A DNA stretch of 64,000 nt, from assembly GCA_052117605.1 (NCBI GenBank), contig JBQKIT010000013.1. One strand, written 5' to 3'. Positions 27,101 through 34,825 of the stretch are shown here, piece by piece. Source of the stretch: CAG-791 sp000431495 (GTDB lineage: Bacteria; Bacillota; Clostridia; Lachnospirales; Lachnospiraceae). Below the pieces are notes generated by a model, which saw nothing but the letters and a program-made list of their open reading frames with translations, searched no databases and was not told where the DNA came from. Every line of letters starts with the position of its first letter. Within the stretch, counting starts at the first letter, position 1. A program made the position numbers and the translations under genes.

Positions 27101-27243
27101 GCCTCCACCAGCTTCATGGTATCCTCATCCACACTGCTGCCGGTCGTTTTGACTTCTACGCCCTTTTCCTTCAGGAAAGAAGCAAGCTCTTCTTTTTCCA
27201 CGCCGTAGGTCTTCATAATCTCACTGATTTTCGTCTTCGCCAT
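24169..27243 (-). CDS. infB: Translation initiation factor IF-2
   Basis: 1024 residues, long for a Gram-positive. The N-terminal IF2_N domain (1-52, SEIMKTYGVEKEELASFLKEKGV) is followed by about 340 residues of low-complexity sequence. This is first Ala/Glu/Lys rich, then Gly/Arg/Asn rich with RRGGQGRPGFGG-like repeats. A second IF2_N copy follows (IPEKLTIGELAEAMHLKPAELIKKLFLAGKA) and then the G domain: MGHVDHGKTSILDYIR, DTPGHEAFTAMR, NKMDK. The C-terminal domains that bind fMet-tRNA end it. It overlaps ylxQ by 23 bases. Confidence 0.97.
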   Translation of the reverse strand: MAKTKISEIMKTYGVEKEELASFLKEKGVEVKTTGSSVDEDTMKLVEARFGKKAEPSQKNDKSSETADSSSDGQKVVRKIVTPVKKKKIIIVTGGNAAGKTASHQAGSYSAGGTSKSGYNAGTGASGAGRSRSGSGQGNRPAAAANTGAYHPIKPKTAPSQMELDYRKPIPRSEQPVPKKTSAPVVEEQEKKVNAEAAAQAVQTPVEEKKEKLRAAESAVSAETAAVQTPGAFVTEEAPAKAAAAEEKRENAGGNERSSHAQSSIGNGRQGGRNERGGDRTDFRRGQGGFNANGSGARRPASSGDRNERGGRPSYGQNGQNGQGGGDRRGGQGRPGFGGDRRPGQGGKSGASGRGFGGKDNAAPQEFGTANKRRNPNGVARDRHNKKDVAFEQNEQRERKNRSGRFIKPVVEKIEAPEEQIKVITIPEKLTIGELAEAMHLKPAELIKKLFLAGKAMTVNSEVTYEEAENIAADYDILCEKEEKVDVIQELLKEDEDKEESLVSRPPVVCVMGHVDHGKTSILDYIRHSRVTEKEAGGITQAIGAYTVDVDGRKITFLDTPGHEAFTAMRLRGAQSTDIAVLVVAADDGVMPQTVEAINHAKAAGVEIIVAVNKMDKPEANPARVKEQLSKYELIPADWGGQTEFVDVSAKTGVGMEDLLDTILLQADVMELKANPNRLARGLVLEAKLDRGRGPVANVLVQKGTLHVGDFISAGPAFGKVRAMINDKGKNVREAGPSDPVVVLGLSDVPGAGEVIVAHPSNDEAKSYAQTYKAQHKEELVEENVMSMNVEDLFDQMREGKMKELELIVKADVQGSVEALCASLQKLSNDEVKVRIIHSAAGNISESDVDLAAASNAAIIGFNVHPDSTAKSIAEHNGVSIHLYKVIYQAIDDVNAALNGMLAPVYEEKVIGHAEVRQLFKSGKIGNIAGSMVLDGVIEKGCTVRITRGKEQVFEGSLASLKRFKDDVKEVKAGYDCGLVFEDFDAMNVGDQIEAYKMVEVPREEVIARKEKEAAKKAKEASRQ

Positions 27244-27565
27244 CGTTACCTCTTTCTTCCCGCTGCATCTCTGCCAGCATCGCTATCCTGTCTGCGAGTC
27301 CTGCGTCCGTCACCGCAACGCAGGAACGGATTCCCTGTCCCATCGATTTCCCAAGATCCGCCTTGGTTCCGTAGTATTGAACCGGCACCTGATAAAACCG
27401 GCATTTGTCTTCCAGACGCTTTCTGGTATTCCCCTCCGCGTCCTCTGCAATCAGTACCAGCCGGGCTTTTCTGCTGCGCACAGCATCTTCGGCAAGATAG
27501 CTTCCGCTTCTTGTCTTTCCCGCCTTTGTCGCAATTCCCAGCATCTGATATACCCTTGAAATCAC
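27221..27565 (-). CDS. ylxQ: L7Ae-family RNA-binding protein YlxQ
   Basis: 114 residues. The L7Ae/L30e fold pattern is visible: VYQMLGIATKAGKTRSG, ARLVLIAEDAEGNTRKRLEDKCRFYQVPVQYYGTKADLGKSMGQ. Such proteins bind kink-turn RNA; the YlxQ role is unsettled. It overlaps ylxR and infB on its two sides, so the three are tightly coupled. Confidence 0.9.
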   Translation of the reverse strand: MISRVYQMLGIATKAGKTRSGSYLAEDAVRSRKARLVLIAEDAEGNTRKRLEDKCRFYQVPVQYYGTKADLGKSMGQGIRSCVAVTDAGLADRIAMLAEMQREERGNDGEDENQ

Positions 27566-27840
27566 TGCGGCGCCTCCTGTTCTGTCAACTGCCGGCGGAG
27601 AGCTTCATATTCTTCCCTTCCAACCTCGCCGCGGAACGCGCGGCCAAGCGCCTTCTTCCGGAACGCTTTTTCCAGACAATCTGCATTCCGGCACAGATAT
27701 GCGCCTCTTCCGTTCATGCGTCCACCGGGATCAGCCACAATGCTGCCCTCCGGCGTCCGCACAATCCGAACCATGGATTTCTTTTCCTTACATTCACCGC
27801 ACCCGATACAGGTGCGCATCGGAACCTTTTTCGGCATCAA
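27562..27840 (-). CDS. rnpM: YlxR/RnpM family RNA-binding protein
   Basis: 92 residues. The DUF448 pattern is clear: PMRTCIGCGECKEKKSMVRIVRTPEG, GRMNGRGAYLCRNADCLEKAFRKKALGRAF. The Cys pairs may bind metal. In Bacillus the homologue was recently described as a modulator of RNase P (RnpM). Placed between nusA and ylxQ as in other Firmicutes. Confidence 0.92.
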   Translation of the reverse strand: MMPKKVPMRTCIGCGECKEKKSMVRIVRTPEGSIVADPGGRMNGRGAYLCRNADCLEKAFRKKALGRAFRGEVGREEYEALRRQLTEQEAPQ

Positions 27841-27844
27841 TCCG

Positions 27845-29041
27845 TTATTCCTCCGGTGCAGCCTCTACGATCGGATTCCCGTTCTCGTCCACGGGATTCC
27901 CGTTCTCATCTACGTACTCGATTTCTTCCTCTTCGTCTCCGCCATCCAGATAGTCCTCATAGCGGAAGCCAGGGGCATCCTTCGCCTGCGTCTCATCCTT
28001 AATATCAATCTTATATCCGGTCAGTCTTGCCGCAAGACGGGCGTTCTGTCCCTCACGTCCGATTGCAAGCGACAGCTGATAATCCGGAACAACAACCTTT
28101 GCACTCTTCTCCTCCGGATCTGCAAATACGGCAACGATCTTCGCAGGAGACAGCGCATTCTGAATCAGGTTGCCCGGGTTATCATCCCAGTTCACAATAT
28201 CAATCTTCTCGCCATTCAGCTCATTGACAATATTGTTGACACGGGTACCGTTTAAGCCAACGCATGCGCCGACCGGATCCACATTCGGATTGCTGCTCCA
28301 TACTGCAATCTTGGTGCGGCTTCCTGCCTCACGCGCAATGCTCTCGATGGTCACGGTGCCATCACGAATCTCCGCAACCTCCTCTGCAAACAGACCTTTT
28401 ACGAGGTCCGGATGCGTACGGGAAAGAAGAATTCTTGCCGCTCCCTTTGTGGTCTTACGAACATCCACGATGTACACGCGGATACGGTCCCCCGTATGAA
28501 GCTTCTCCGAAGGAACCTGCTCCTTCTCGTTGAGCATGCCCTCTGCCTTCAGTGTGCCGTCCTGTGTTCCGAGGTTGATGGTCCAGTTGCGGCCGACCTG
28601 CCTCTGCACAACGCCGGTCACCACAGTCTTCACCTTATCAATAAAGTAGTTATAGACTGCATTGCGCTCTTCCTCACGAATTTTCTGAAGAATGACATTC
28701 TTCGCAATCTGAGTGGCAATGCGTCCAAAGGATTTGCTGTTAAAGTCAACCTTCACAACATCGCCGATCTCACCGATGATGTGCTGCTTCTTCGCCTCGT
28801 CCAGAGAGATCTGGTACTGATCATCCTCCACATCGTCCTGCGTGGGAACAATCGTCTTCTCAGCCCATACGTGGTATTCAAAGGTCTCCCGGTCCACTTC
28901 CACCTTCACGTTATCCGTTCTGCCGAAGTTGCTCTTGCAGGCGATCACGAGTGCGGATTCAATGGCATCAAAAAGAGTATCCGAGCTGATATTCTTTTCC
29001 TTCTCCAGCACTTCCATAGCGACTTTTAATTCTTCGTTCAT
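27845..29041 (-). CDS. nusA: Transcription elongation/termination factor NusA
   Basis: 398 residues. The N-terminal RNA-polymerase-binding domain (about 1-125) precedes S1 (about 135-200, VTGVVQRQVGRNWTINLG), then KH1 and KH2 (GSRTKIAVWSSNPNVDPVGACVGLNGTRVNNIVNELNGEKIDI; LAIGREGQNARLAARLTGYKIDI). The C-terminus is an acidic tail with a repeated NGNPVDENGNPI sequence; the tandem acidic repeats of Proteobacteria are absent, as usual in Firmicutes. Confidence 0.96.
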   Translation of the reverse strand: MNEELKVAMEVLEKEKNISSDTLFDAIESALVIACKSNFGRTDNVKVEVDRETFEYHVWAEKTIVPTQDDVEDDQYQISLDEAKKQHIIGEIGDVVKVDFNSKSFGRIATQIAKNVILQKIREEERNAVYNYFIDKVKTVVTGVVQRQVGRNWTINLGTQDGTLKAEGMLNEKEQVPSEKLHTGDRIRVYIVDVRKTTKGAARILLSRTHPDLVKGLFAEEVAEIRDGTVTIESIAREAGSRTKIAVWSSNPNVDPVGACVGLNGTRVNNIVNELNGEKIDIVNWDDNPGNLIQNALSPAKIVAVFADPEEKSAKVVVPDYQLSLAIGREGQNARLAARLTGYKIDIKDETQAKDAPGFRYEDYLDGGDEEEEIEYVDENGNPVDENGNPIVEAAPEE

Positions 29042-29103
29042 TGCCTCTCCTTTTCACAGTTTCCAACTGTATCATTCATAGAAACGGGATCTTCCGTCTT
29101 CCG

Positions 29104-29601
29104 TCAGAAATCGATTCTCAATCGGATCTTCGCTACATTCTTCCGGTCCAGAACAAGGTCCTCCTGTTCCTTTCCTTTGCTGTCTTCTCTTCCGATTACA
29201 ATGGTCTTATCATCGAAGCTCTTCAGAATTCCATCGAAGTTCTTGCTCTTGCCGCCGCTTTCTTCGTCATAGGGCTTGTAGGTATTTCCTTCCACTCCCT
29301 GTCCGATGCTGGCCGCAAAGTGCCGGTCTTTTGTAAGGGTTCTCCCGAGTCCCGGGCTCGACACCTCCAGCGTATACGCTTCCGGAATCGGGTCTGCTGC
29401 ATCCAGAGCATCCGAAAGATCGTGACTGACATCCACGCAGTCATCAATGGTGACGCCGCCGTCCTTGTCAATGTAGGCCCGCAGGTAATACTCCTGCCCC
29501 TCTTTCACATATTCCACATCATAAATCCGTACGCCGCGCGCTTCGGCAATCGGCTCCAGAAGCTTTTCCACCAGCTCCTCTGTCTGCTTTCTCTTCGCCA
29601 T
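29104..29601 (-). CDS. rimP: Ribosome maturation factor RimP
   Basis: 165 residues. The N-terminal domain contains VRIYDVEYVKEGQEYYLRAYIDKDGGVTIDDCVDVSHDLSDALDAAD and YTLEVSSPGLGR, the family hallmarks. The C-terminal SH3-like domain spans about 95-160. First gene of the nusA-infB operon. Its leader contains a promoter followed by a terminator-like hairpin. Confidence 0.94.
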   Translation of the reverse strand: MAKRKQTEELVEKLLEPIAEARGVRIYDVEYVKEGQEYYLRAYIDKDGGVTIDDCVDVSHDLSDALDAADPIPEAYTLEVSSPGLGRTLTKDRHFAASIGQGVEGNTYKPYDEESGGKSKNFDGILKSFDDKTIVIGREDSKGKEQEDLVLDRKNVAKIRLRIDF

Positions 29602-29637
29602 CTTACCCTCTGCGGTATGTTCTGCCGCATTTGTTCA

Positions 29638-29667
29638 TAAAAAAGAGTGGACGTCAAAGCCCACTCT
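29638..29667 (-). terminator. Terminator/attenuator hairpin before rimP
   Basis: On the minus strand AGAGTGG (29667-29661) pairs with CCACTCT (29650-29644) and a run of six T follows. It can end the glycosyltransferase transcript. It also lies downstream of the promoter at 29695-29723, so the rimP-nusA-infB transcript from that promoter must pass it. Confidence 0.8.
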
Positions 29668-29694
29668 CAATGTCAACCCTATTCAAACATACTA

Positions 29695-29723
29695 AAAATA
29701 GCATACAGCTTCCTGAATTGCAA
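29695..29723 (-). promoter_or_regulatory. Promoter of the rimP-nusA-infB operon
   Basis: Minus strand: TTGCAA (29718-29723), 17-base spacer, TATTTT (29695-29700). Transcription would start near 29688, upstream of the terminator-like hairpin. Confidence 0.55.
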
Positions 29724-29756
29724 GTCTTTTCCGGTTTTCCTTCTTCAAATTCGCTC

Positions 29757-30761
29757 TCAGCTTTCGGAGATCTGCTCCCTCGGTTTCTTTTCCGGCTTCG
29801 TCGAAAAGCCATGCTCTTCATCCAGGAAACGTTCCACAAGAAAGCGCGGGCGATGCTTCGTTTCCATATAGATCTTCCCGATGTACTCGCCAATGACGCC
29901 AAGCGACAGAAGAATCAGTCCGCCGATGGCCCAGACCGAAATATTCAGGAAGGTCCAGCCCGCCACCGTTGCTCCCATGGCATGACGAATCAGTGAATAT
30001 ACGAGAATCGCCAGGCTGAAAAGAAAGACAACCACACCAAGCGTCGTGATCATCCGGATTGGTTCAATGGAAAGCGATGTGATGCCATCCATGGCAAAGG
30101 ATACCATCTTCTTCAGAGGATATTTACTCTCCCCCGCAAAGCGCTCTGCCCGTTCATAATAGACAACATCGCTCGGATATCCGACAAGAGGAACCATTCC
30201 GCGAAGGAACAGATTGACTTCGCCGAACTCCGCCAGTCCATCCAGTGCACGTTTGCTCATCAGGCGATAGTCCGCATGATTGTAAACAATCTTCGCGCCG
30301 AACCGGTCCATGATCTTATAGAAGCCTTCCGCCGTGGTTCTCTTAAACCAGGTGTCGGTCACCCGGGCGCTGCGCACGCCGTAGACGATATCACAGCCCT
30401 CATAGTACTTGTCAATCATGGCATCACAGGCTTCAATGTCGTCCTGAAGATCTGCATCCATGGAAATTGCCATGTCCGCATATTGCCTCACGGTCATCAG
30501 CCCCGCAAGAAGTGCATTCTGATGTCCGCGGTTTCTGGAAAGATTGATACCGGAAAACAGCGGGTCCTCTTCATGAAGTCTCTCGATGATGGACCAGGTT
30601 TGATCCCTGGAGCCATCGTTGACAAAGCAGACCCGGCTCTTCCGGCTGATTTTCCCCTCTTCCATCAGCTTCGTCATCTTGACCTTCAGTCTCTTCGAGG
30701 TTTCCGGCAGTACCTCTTCTTCGTTATAGCACGGAATTACGTAGTACAGAGTGTCAGCCAT
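29757..30761 (-). CDS. Family 2 glycosyltransferase, polyprenyl-phosphate type
   Basis: 334 residues from the ATG at 30761 (MADTLYYVIPCYNEEEVLPE). The GT-A domain (about 1-235) has SRVCFVNDGSRDQTW, NRGHQNALLAGL and the metal-binding SMDADLQDD. Two membrane helices follow (about 238-260 and 270-295), ending with a basic cytoplasmic tail. This is the layout of GtrB/DPM-type enzymes that load glucose or a similar sugar on undecaprenyl phosphate. The start overlaps the gtrA stop, so the pair forms a two-part module for sugar transfer to an envelope polymer; the third, serotype-specific transferase is not adjacent. Confidence 0.9.
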   Translation of the reverse strand: MADTLYYVIPCYNEEEVLPETSKRLKVKMTKLMEEGKISRKSRVCFVNDGSRDQTWSIIERLHEEDPLFSGINLSRNRGHQNALLAGLMTVRQYADMAISMDADLQDDIEACDAMIDKYYEGCDIVYGVRSARVTDTWFKRTTAEGFYKIMDRFGAKIVYNHADYRLMSKRALDGLAEFGEVNLFLRGMVPLVGYPSDVVYYERAERFAGESKYPLKKMVSFAMDGITSLSIEPIRMITTLGVVVFLFSLAILVYSLIRHAMGATVAGWTFLNISVWAIGGLILLSLGVIGEYIGKIYMETKHRPRFLVERFLDEEHGFSTKPEKKPREQISES

Positions 30762-31218
30762 TTTCCGAATGGTCCTCCAGGCATATTTTCCTGCTGATAA
30801 AATTGTAAACCATGACAACGCCGGTCGCGAAGCACTTGAACAGTGTTTCCGCAAGTCCGGTCCCCATCGTATTGTGAAGCCAGGTCCACTTCACATAAAC
30901 CAGATCCATTCCAAGATACAGCACAATCTCATTGATGATCAGACCGATGACACTCAGAATAAAGAAGATGACAAATTCCCTCTTCTTCGACATATCATCC
31001 CGGCGCCTGAAAACATATTTAAAGCTCAGGATGTAGTTCACCACCATGGAAATGATGAAGCTGAAAAACTGGGAAACAAGATAATACCAGCTGCAGTGCT
31101 GGTCAAAGCCTGTCGCCCGGAACACCACATTGAGAACCGTATATACGCCAAAATCAATAAAAAAACAGATTACACCTACCACGCCGAACTTGGCGATCTG
31201 TGCCATTAATTTCTTCAT
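30754..31218 (-). CDS. GtrA family membrane protein
   Basis: 154 residues with four membrane helices (about 8-30, 42-66, 80-103, 122-143) and the family start AKFGVVGVICFFIDFGVY. GtrA proteins are thought to flip undecaprenyl-phosphate-linked sugars. It is coupled to the adjoining glycosyltransferase (8-base overlap), which supports this role. The start overlaps the pncC stop. Confidence 0.88.
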   Translation of the reverse strand: MKKLMAQIAKFGVVGVICFFIDFGVYTVLNVVFRATGFDQHCSWYYLVSQFFSFIISMVVNYILSFKYVFRRRDDMSKKREFVIFFILSVIGLIINEIVLYLGMDLVYVKWTWLHNTMGTGLAETLFKCFATGVVMVYNFISRKICLEDHSENG

Positions 31219-31730
31219 AACTTCAAATCCTTACTCCGTTCTCCGGAATTTGTCAGCTTCCCGATCACCAGCTTCATTGCCTCGGTGCAGGCATGCTCCC
31301 GGATCTCGTTCCGGGTTCCTTCCAGCAGATACTTCCTGCCGACAGCCTTCCCGTCAATGCACACTCCAATATATACCAGGCCCACCGGCTTCCCTTCCGA
31401 AGCCTCCGGTCCGGCGTTTCCCGTAATCGAAACCGCAACATCCGTTCCGGTCTCCCTGGCAGCTCCTGCCGCCATAAGCTTTGCGGTTTTCTTCGAAACA
31501 GCGCCGTTCTCCCGAAGAATTTTCCGCGGAACTCCCAGCATCTTATGCTTCTCTTCCGTTGCATAGGTCACAAAACCGCCCGCGTAAACCGAAGAAACTC
31601 CGGGGACTGATGTAATTTTCGCCGCCAGCATTCCGCCGGTGCAGGACTCTGCCGAAGCGATGGTCATATTCTTCTGCTCCAGAAGATGAACCAGCTGCTC
31701 CTGCAGCTCCGTTTCTTCTCTCTCCGCCAT
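31215..31730 (-). CDS. pncC: Nicotinamide-nucleotide amidohydrolase, CinA C-terminal family
   Basis: 171 residues. It carries the CinA C-terminal domain only: MTIASAESCTGGMLAAKITSVPGVSSVYAGGFVTYATEEKHKMLGV with the catalytic Ser-Cys region, GAVSKKTAKLMAAGA and VAVSITGNAGPEASEGKPVG. The enzyme deamidates nicotinamide mononucleotide for pyridine salvage. The long CinA N-terminal domain is absent, as in stand-alone PncC proteins. Confidence 0.88.
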   Translation of the reverse strand: MAEREETELQEQLVHLLEQKNMTIASAESCTGGMLAAKITSVPGVSSVYAGGFVTYATEEKHKMLGVPRKILRENGAVSKKTAKLMAAGAARETGTDVAVSITGNAGPEASEGKPVGLVYIGVCIDGKAVGRKYLLEGTRNEIREHACTEAMKLVIGKLTNSGERSKDLKL

Positions 31731-31756
31731 TTTTCACCGCAGCCTTTCCGCAGTCT

Positions 31757-32293
31757 TCAGTCAACATCCTTCAGGACGTCTTTATTCTTTGCAATGTAAT
31801 CCACCAGGGAAACGATTGTGAGAATCGTGGCAATCCACATGATGATATCCGTCAGAATCCGTAGAGCCGGAATGTTCGCGATCATCAGAATGACCATAAT
31901 CATCTGGAAGGTTGTCTTGAACTTGCCCCAGTAGCTGGCCGCAATCACGGTTCCCTTCTCAGCCGCGATCAGACGGAAGCCCGAAATGGTGAACTCTCTT
32001 GCCACAATGATGCAGACCACCCATGCCGGAATCCGGTTCAATGCAATCAGACAGATCATTCCGGAGCAGACAAGGAGCTTGTCCGCCAGAGGATCCATAA
32101 ACTTTCCGAAATTCGTCACCAGATTGTACTTGCGTGCAATCTTTCCATCCGCAAGATCCGTAAGACTTGCAGCCACGAAAATGATCAGCGCGATCCAGTC
32201 GCTTGCAACTCCAAAGGGCTGTGCCAGCAGAACTGCAACAAAAAACGGAACCATAATCATTCGCAGCATTGTCAGTTTATTCGGCAGATTCAT
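31757..32293 (-). CDS. pgsA: CDP-diacylglycerol-glycerol-3-phosphate 3-phosphatidyltransferase
   Basis: 178 residues. Integral membrane enzyme making phosphatidylglycerol-phosphate. The CDP-alcohol phosphotransferase motif D-x2-DG-x2-AR-x8-G-x3-D-x3-D is complete in LTDLADGKIARKYN...NFGKFMDPLADK (about 41-72). Several hydrophobic helices are present, and the start MNLPNKLTMLRM is typical. It overlaps the end of rimO by 17 bases; the rimO-pgsA pair is common in Clostridia. Confidence 0.95.
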   Translation of the reverse strand: MNLPNKLTMLRMIMVPFFVAVLLAQPFGVASDWIALIIFVAASLTDLADGKIARKYNLVTNFGKFMDPLADKLLVCSGMICLIALNRIPAWVVCIIVAREFTISGFRLIAAEKGTVIAASYWGKFKTTFQMIMVILMIANIPALRILTDIIMWIATILTIVSLVDYIAKNKDVLKDVD

Positions 32294-33635
32294 CGATAAT
32301 CTCTCCTGTCAGATCATAATCCTGCGAGCCGGTGACGCGCACGCGCACAAAGGTGCCGCTCATCAGATCCCGCGCAGTTTCCACAAAAATATTGCTGTCC
32401 ACGTCCGGCGCATCCATATAGGTTCTTCCGACGTAAACATAGCCGTTTCCAGTCAGCTCATCCGCAAGCCGTCCCTCAATCAGAACGTCCAGCTCTCTTC
32501 CAGCCTGGGCCTCCTCATTCCGGAAGGCAATCTCCTGCTGTGTCAGCATCAGCTCCTTCTGGCGGCGTTTCTTCGTGGAGGGATGTACCTGCTGATCAAA
32601 TTTCGCAGCCGGCGTTCCCTCTTCTCTGGAGTAGGTATAAACGCCCAGACGGTCAAACCGCATATTCCGGACAAAATCAAGGAGCTCCCTGTGATCCTCT
32701 TCGGTCTCCCCGGGGAAACCGGTGATCAGCGTTGTGCGAAGGCAGATTCCGGGCACTCTTTCCCGAAGCTTCTGAACCGTCTCCTCCAGCTCCTTCCGGT
32801 TCGTCCGCCGGCCCATTTTCTTCAGGATCCGGTCAGATGCATGCTGAATCGGCATATCCAGATAAGGCACGATTTTCCCGCCCTCCGCGAGTACATCGAT
32901 CAGCTCATCGGTGATTTCCTCCGGATAGCAGTACAGCACGCGGATCCAACGAATGCCATTCACAAGGCACAGCCTGCGCAGAAGCTCCGGCAGCATTTTC
33001 TTCCCGTAAAGATCCACGCCGTACAAAGTGGTCTCCTGTGCAACCAGAATCAGCTCTTTGGCTCCCTGAGCCGCAAGTCCTCTCGCATCCTCAAGAATCT
33101 GCTCCATCGGAACGCTGCGGTAATGTCCGCGAATCGACGGAATTGCGCAATAGGTGCAGCACTTGTTGCAGCCCTCTGCAATTTTCAGATAGCCGACAAA
33201 GCTTCCGAAGGTCAGAACCTGTCTTGCCGCAGACGGAACAAGATCCGGGTTCTCGATCACTGCCTTCTCCGGCTTCTCTCCTTCCGAAAGCTTCCGGAGG
33301 ACCTCCCCGATGGAATCCTCTGCTGTCGTTCCAAGGACCGCATCCACCTCCGGGATCAGCTTCAGAATTTCGTCCTGATAGCGCTGGGCAAGACAGCCGG
33401 TCACAATCAGATATTTCAGTCTCCCGGTTTTCTTCAGCTGCGCAACCGAAAGGATTTCGTCAATGCTCTCCTGCTTCGCAGAATCAATGAAGGCGCAGGT
33501 ATTCACCACTGCTGCCTCCGCTGCGGCCTCATCTTCCGTAAACGAACAAATGCCGCCATCCTCAAGAATGCCGGCCATTTTTCGTGTGTCTACTGTATTC
33601 TTATCGCATCCAAGCGATACAAAAAGTGTCTTCAC
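32277..33635 (-). CDS. rimO: Ribosomal protein S12 methylthiotransferase RimO
   Basis: Radical-SAM enzyme that adds a methylthio group to the S12 aspartate; 452 residues. The N-terminal UPF0004 cluster cysteines begin with SLGCDKNTVDTR (C10) and continue in NTCAFI and TGCLAQRY. The radical-SAM CxxxCxxC lies in GCNKCCTYCAIPS (about 155-167), with IRGHYRS following. The C-terminal TRAM domain (about 390-450) is present. The CTYCAIP motif and short length favour RimO over MiaB. Confidence 0.94.
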   Translation of the reverse strand: MKTLFVSLGCDKNTVDTRKMAGILEDGGICSFTEDEAAAEAAVVNTCAFIDSAKQESIDEILSVAQLKKTGRLKYLIVTGCLAQRYQDEILKLIPEVDAVLGTTAEDSIGEVLRKLSEGEKPEKAVIENPDLVPSAARQVLTFGSFVGYLKIAEGCNKCCTYCAIPSIRGHYRSVPMEQILEDARGLAAQGAKELILVAQETTLYGVDLYGKKMLPELLRRLCLVNGIRWIRVLYCYPEEITDELIDVLAEGGKIVPYLDMPIQHASDRILKKMGRRTNRKELEETVQKLRERVPGICLRTTLITGFPGETEEDHRELLDFVRNMRFDRLGVYTYSREEGTPAAKFDQQVHPSTKKRRQKELMLTQQEIAFRNEEAQAGRELDVLIEGRLADELTGNGYVYVGRTYMDAPDVDSNIFVETARDLMSGTFVRVRVTGSQDYDLTGEIIDESAE

Positions 33636-33638
33636 AGA

Positions 33639-34025
33639 TCAGTTCTCTTCGTCTTCCTCAGTTACATCCTGCTCCTCTGCTGCCTCGCCGAGAACATTGG
33701 CCTCACTCTCACGGAGAGCTTCCTCGGTCAGGCTGTTCTCCAGCGCTCTTGCTGCCGCGCGGTCTGCCTCTTCATAGCTGAGAACCTCTTCCTCATCCTG
33801 CGGAAGAATCTTGAGCTGCTCCTGCTCCAGCTCCTCTACTGCGATGGAAAGCGGCTTCTTTCCTGCAACATCATCAATCATGGGCGCATCACCGTCCACA
33901 ATCTGTCTGGCTCTCTTTGCGGTTGCCATAACGATGGAATAGCGGCTGTTGATTACGGGAGTTTCGCCCTCTTCCACGCCCTTGTTTACCACATTCATAA
34001 GGTCTACATAAGAAGGATGAATCAT
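33639..34025 (-). CDS. rpoZ: RNA polymerase omega subunit with acidic extension
   Basis: 128 residues from the ATG at 34025 (MIHPSYVDLMNVV). The omega core (about 1-75) shows SRYSIVMATAKRARQIVDGD and KPLSIAVEELEQ. A C-terminal extension of about 50 residues, strongly Glu-rich (EQDVTEEDEEN at the end), goes beyond the 65-90 residues usual for this subunit. It follows an extended -10 promoter rather than sitting directly behind gmk without a gap. Confidence 0.9.
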   Translation of the reverse strand: MIHPSYVDLMNVVNKGVEEGETPVINSRYSIVMATAKRARQIVDGDAPMIDDVAGKKPLSIAVEELEQEQLKILPQDEEEVLSYEEADRAAARALENSLTEEALRESEANVLGEAAEEQDVTEEDEEN

Positions 34026-34092
34026 ATAAGTGAATTCCTTTCCAGGCTGTCTTTGCAGCCAAAATCCATTCTGCACTTTTAATCAAAACATT

Positions 34093-34101
34093 AGTATACC
34101 A
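34093..34101 (-). promoter_or_regulatory. Extended -10 promoter before rpoZ
   Basis: Minus strand TATACT (34093-34098) preceded by TGG, giving the TGn extension; the -35 region (TGGCGA) is poor. It lies 68 bases before the rpoZ ATG, in the 112-base gap after gmk. Confidence 0.5.
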
Positions 34102-34137
34102 TCACTTGTCATCTGTCGCCAGACCCTGACCGTTTTT

Positions 34138-34776
34138 TCAGCCTCTTCCGGACCGGGAAAGCTTTGTCAGCTCCTCTGTAAGCTCCGCAATCCTCTCTGC
34201 CTGCCTTCTCGGAGCATTCTTCGCCTCCTGAATGGTTCTGTGAACCAGCTCGACAGCCGCCTCCAGCTCATCATTGACGATCAGATAATCGTACCAGGCC
34301 ATTTCTCCCGCTTCCTCGGATGCCCGCTGCATTCTTTCGCGAATAACCTCTTCGGTCTCCGTTCCGCGTCCCATCAGCCGGTGCCAAAGCTCCTCCGCAG
34401 AGGGCGGAGTCACGAACAAAAAGATGGCATCCGGACATTTTTCCTTGATCTGGCGTGCTCCCTGCACCTCGATCTCCAGAATAACATCCTTTCCCGCCGC
34501 GATCGCCTCCTCTACGTATTTCCTAGGTGTTCCGTAGCAGTGATCCACATACCCCGCATGCTCAAGAAGGCCATCCTCCTTCACCATCCGGTCAAACTGC
34601 TGCTGTGTCAGAAAATGATAATCCACTCCGTCCTTTTCCCCGGGTCTTGGACTTCGTGTGGTCACGGATACAGAAAGTGCGTACTCCGGATGCTTCTTCA
34701 GAAGCTCTCTCATAATCGTCCCCTTCCCTGCTCCGGAAAAACCGGAAATCACGGTCAGGCTTCCCTTTTGTCTCAT
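34138..34776 (-). CDS. gmk: Guanylate kinase
   Basis: Phosphorylates GMP to GDP; 212 residues from the ATG at 34776 (MRQKGSLTVISGFSGAGKGT). The P-loop SGFSGAGKGT lies at about 11-20, followed by the GMP-binding TTRSPRPGEKDGVDYHFLTQQQF segment and ILEIEVQGARQIK. Ribosome site AGGAGG precedes the start. The yicC-gmk pair is conserved in Firmicutes. Confidence 0.95.
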   Translation of the reverse strand: MRQKGSLTVISGFSGAGKGTIMRELLKKHPEYALSVSVTTRSPRPGEKDGVDYHFLTQQQFDRMVKEDGLLEHAGYVDHCYGTPRKYVEEAIAAGKDVILEIEVQGARQIKEKCPDAIFLFVTPPSAEELWHRLMGRGTETEEVIRERMQRASEEAGEMAWYDYLIVNDELEAAVELVHRTIQEAKNAPRRQAERIAELTEELTKLSRSGRG

Positions 34777-34825
34777 AATCTCTCCTCCTGCATTCGCAAA
34801 ATTCTGTCCCTGTCCGCAGGGCATT

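Noticed and set aside
31986..34082. A 698-codon plus-strand open frame opposite pgsA, rimO and rpoZ
   Set aside because: Covers three well-supported genes on the other strand and shows no family motif.
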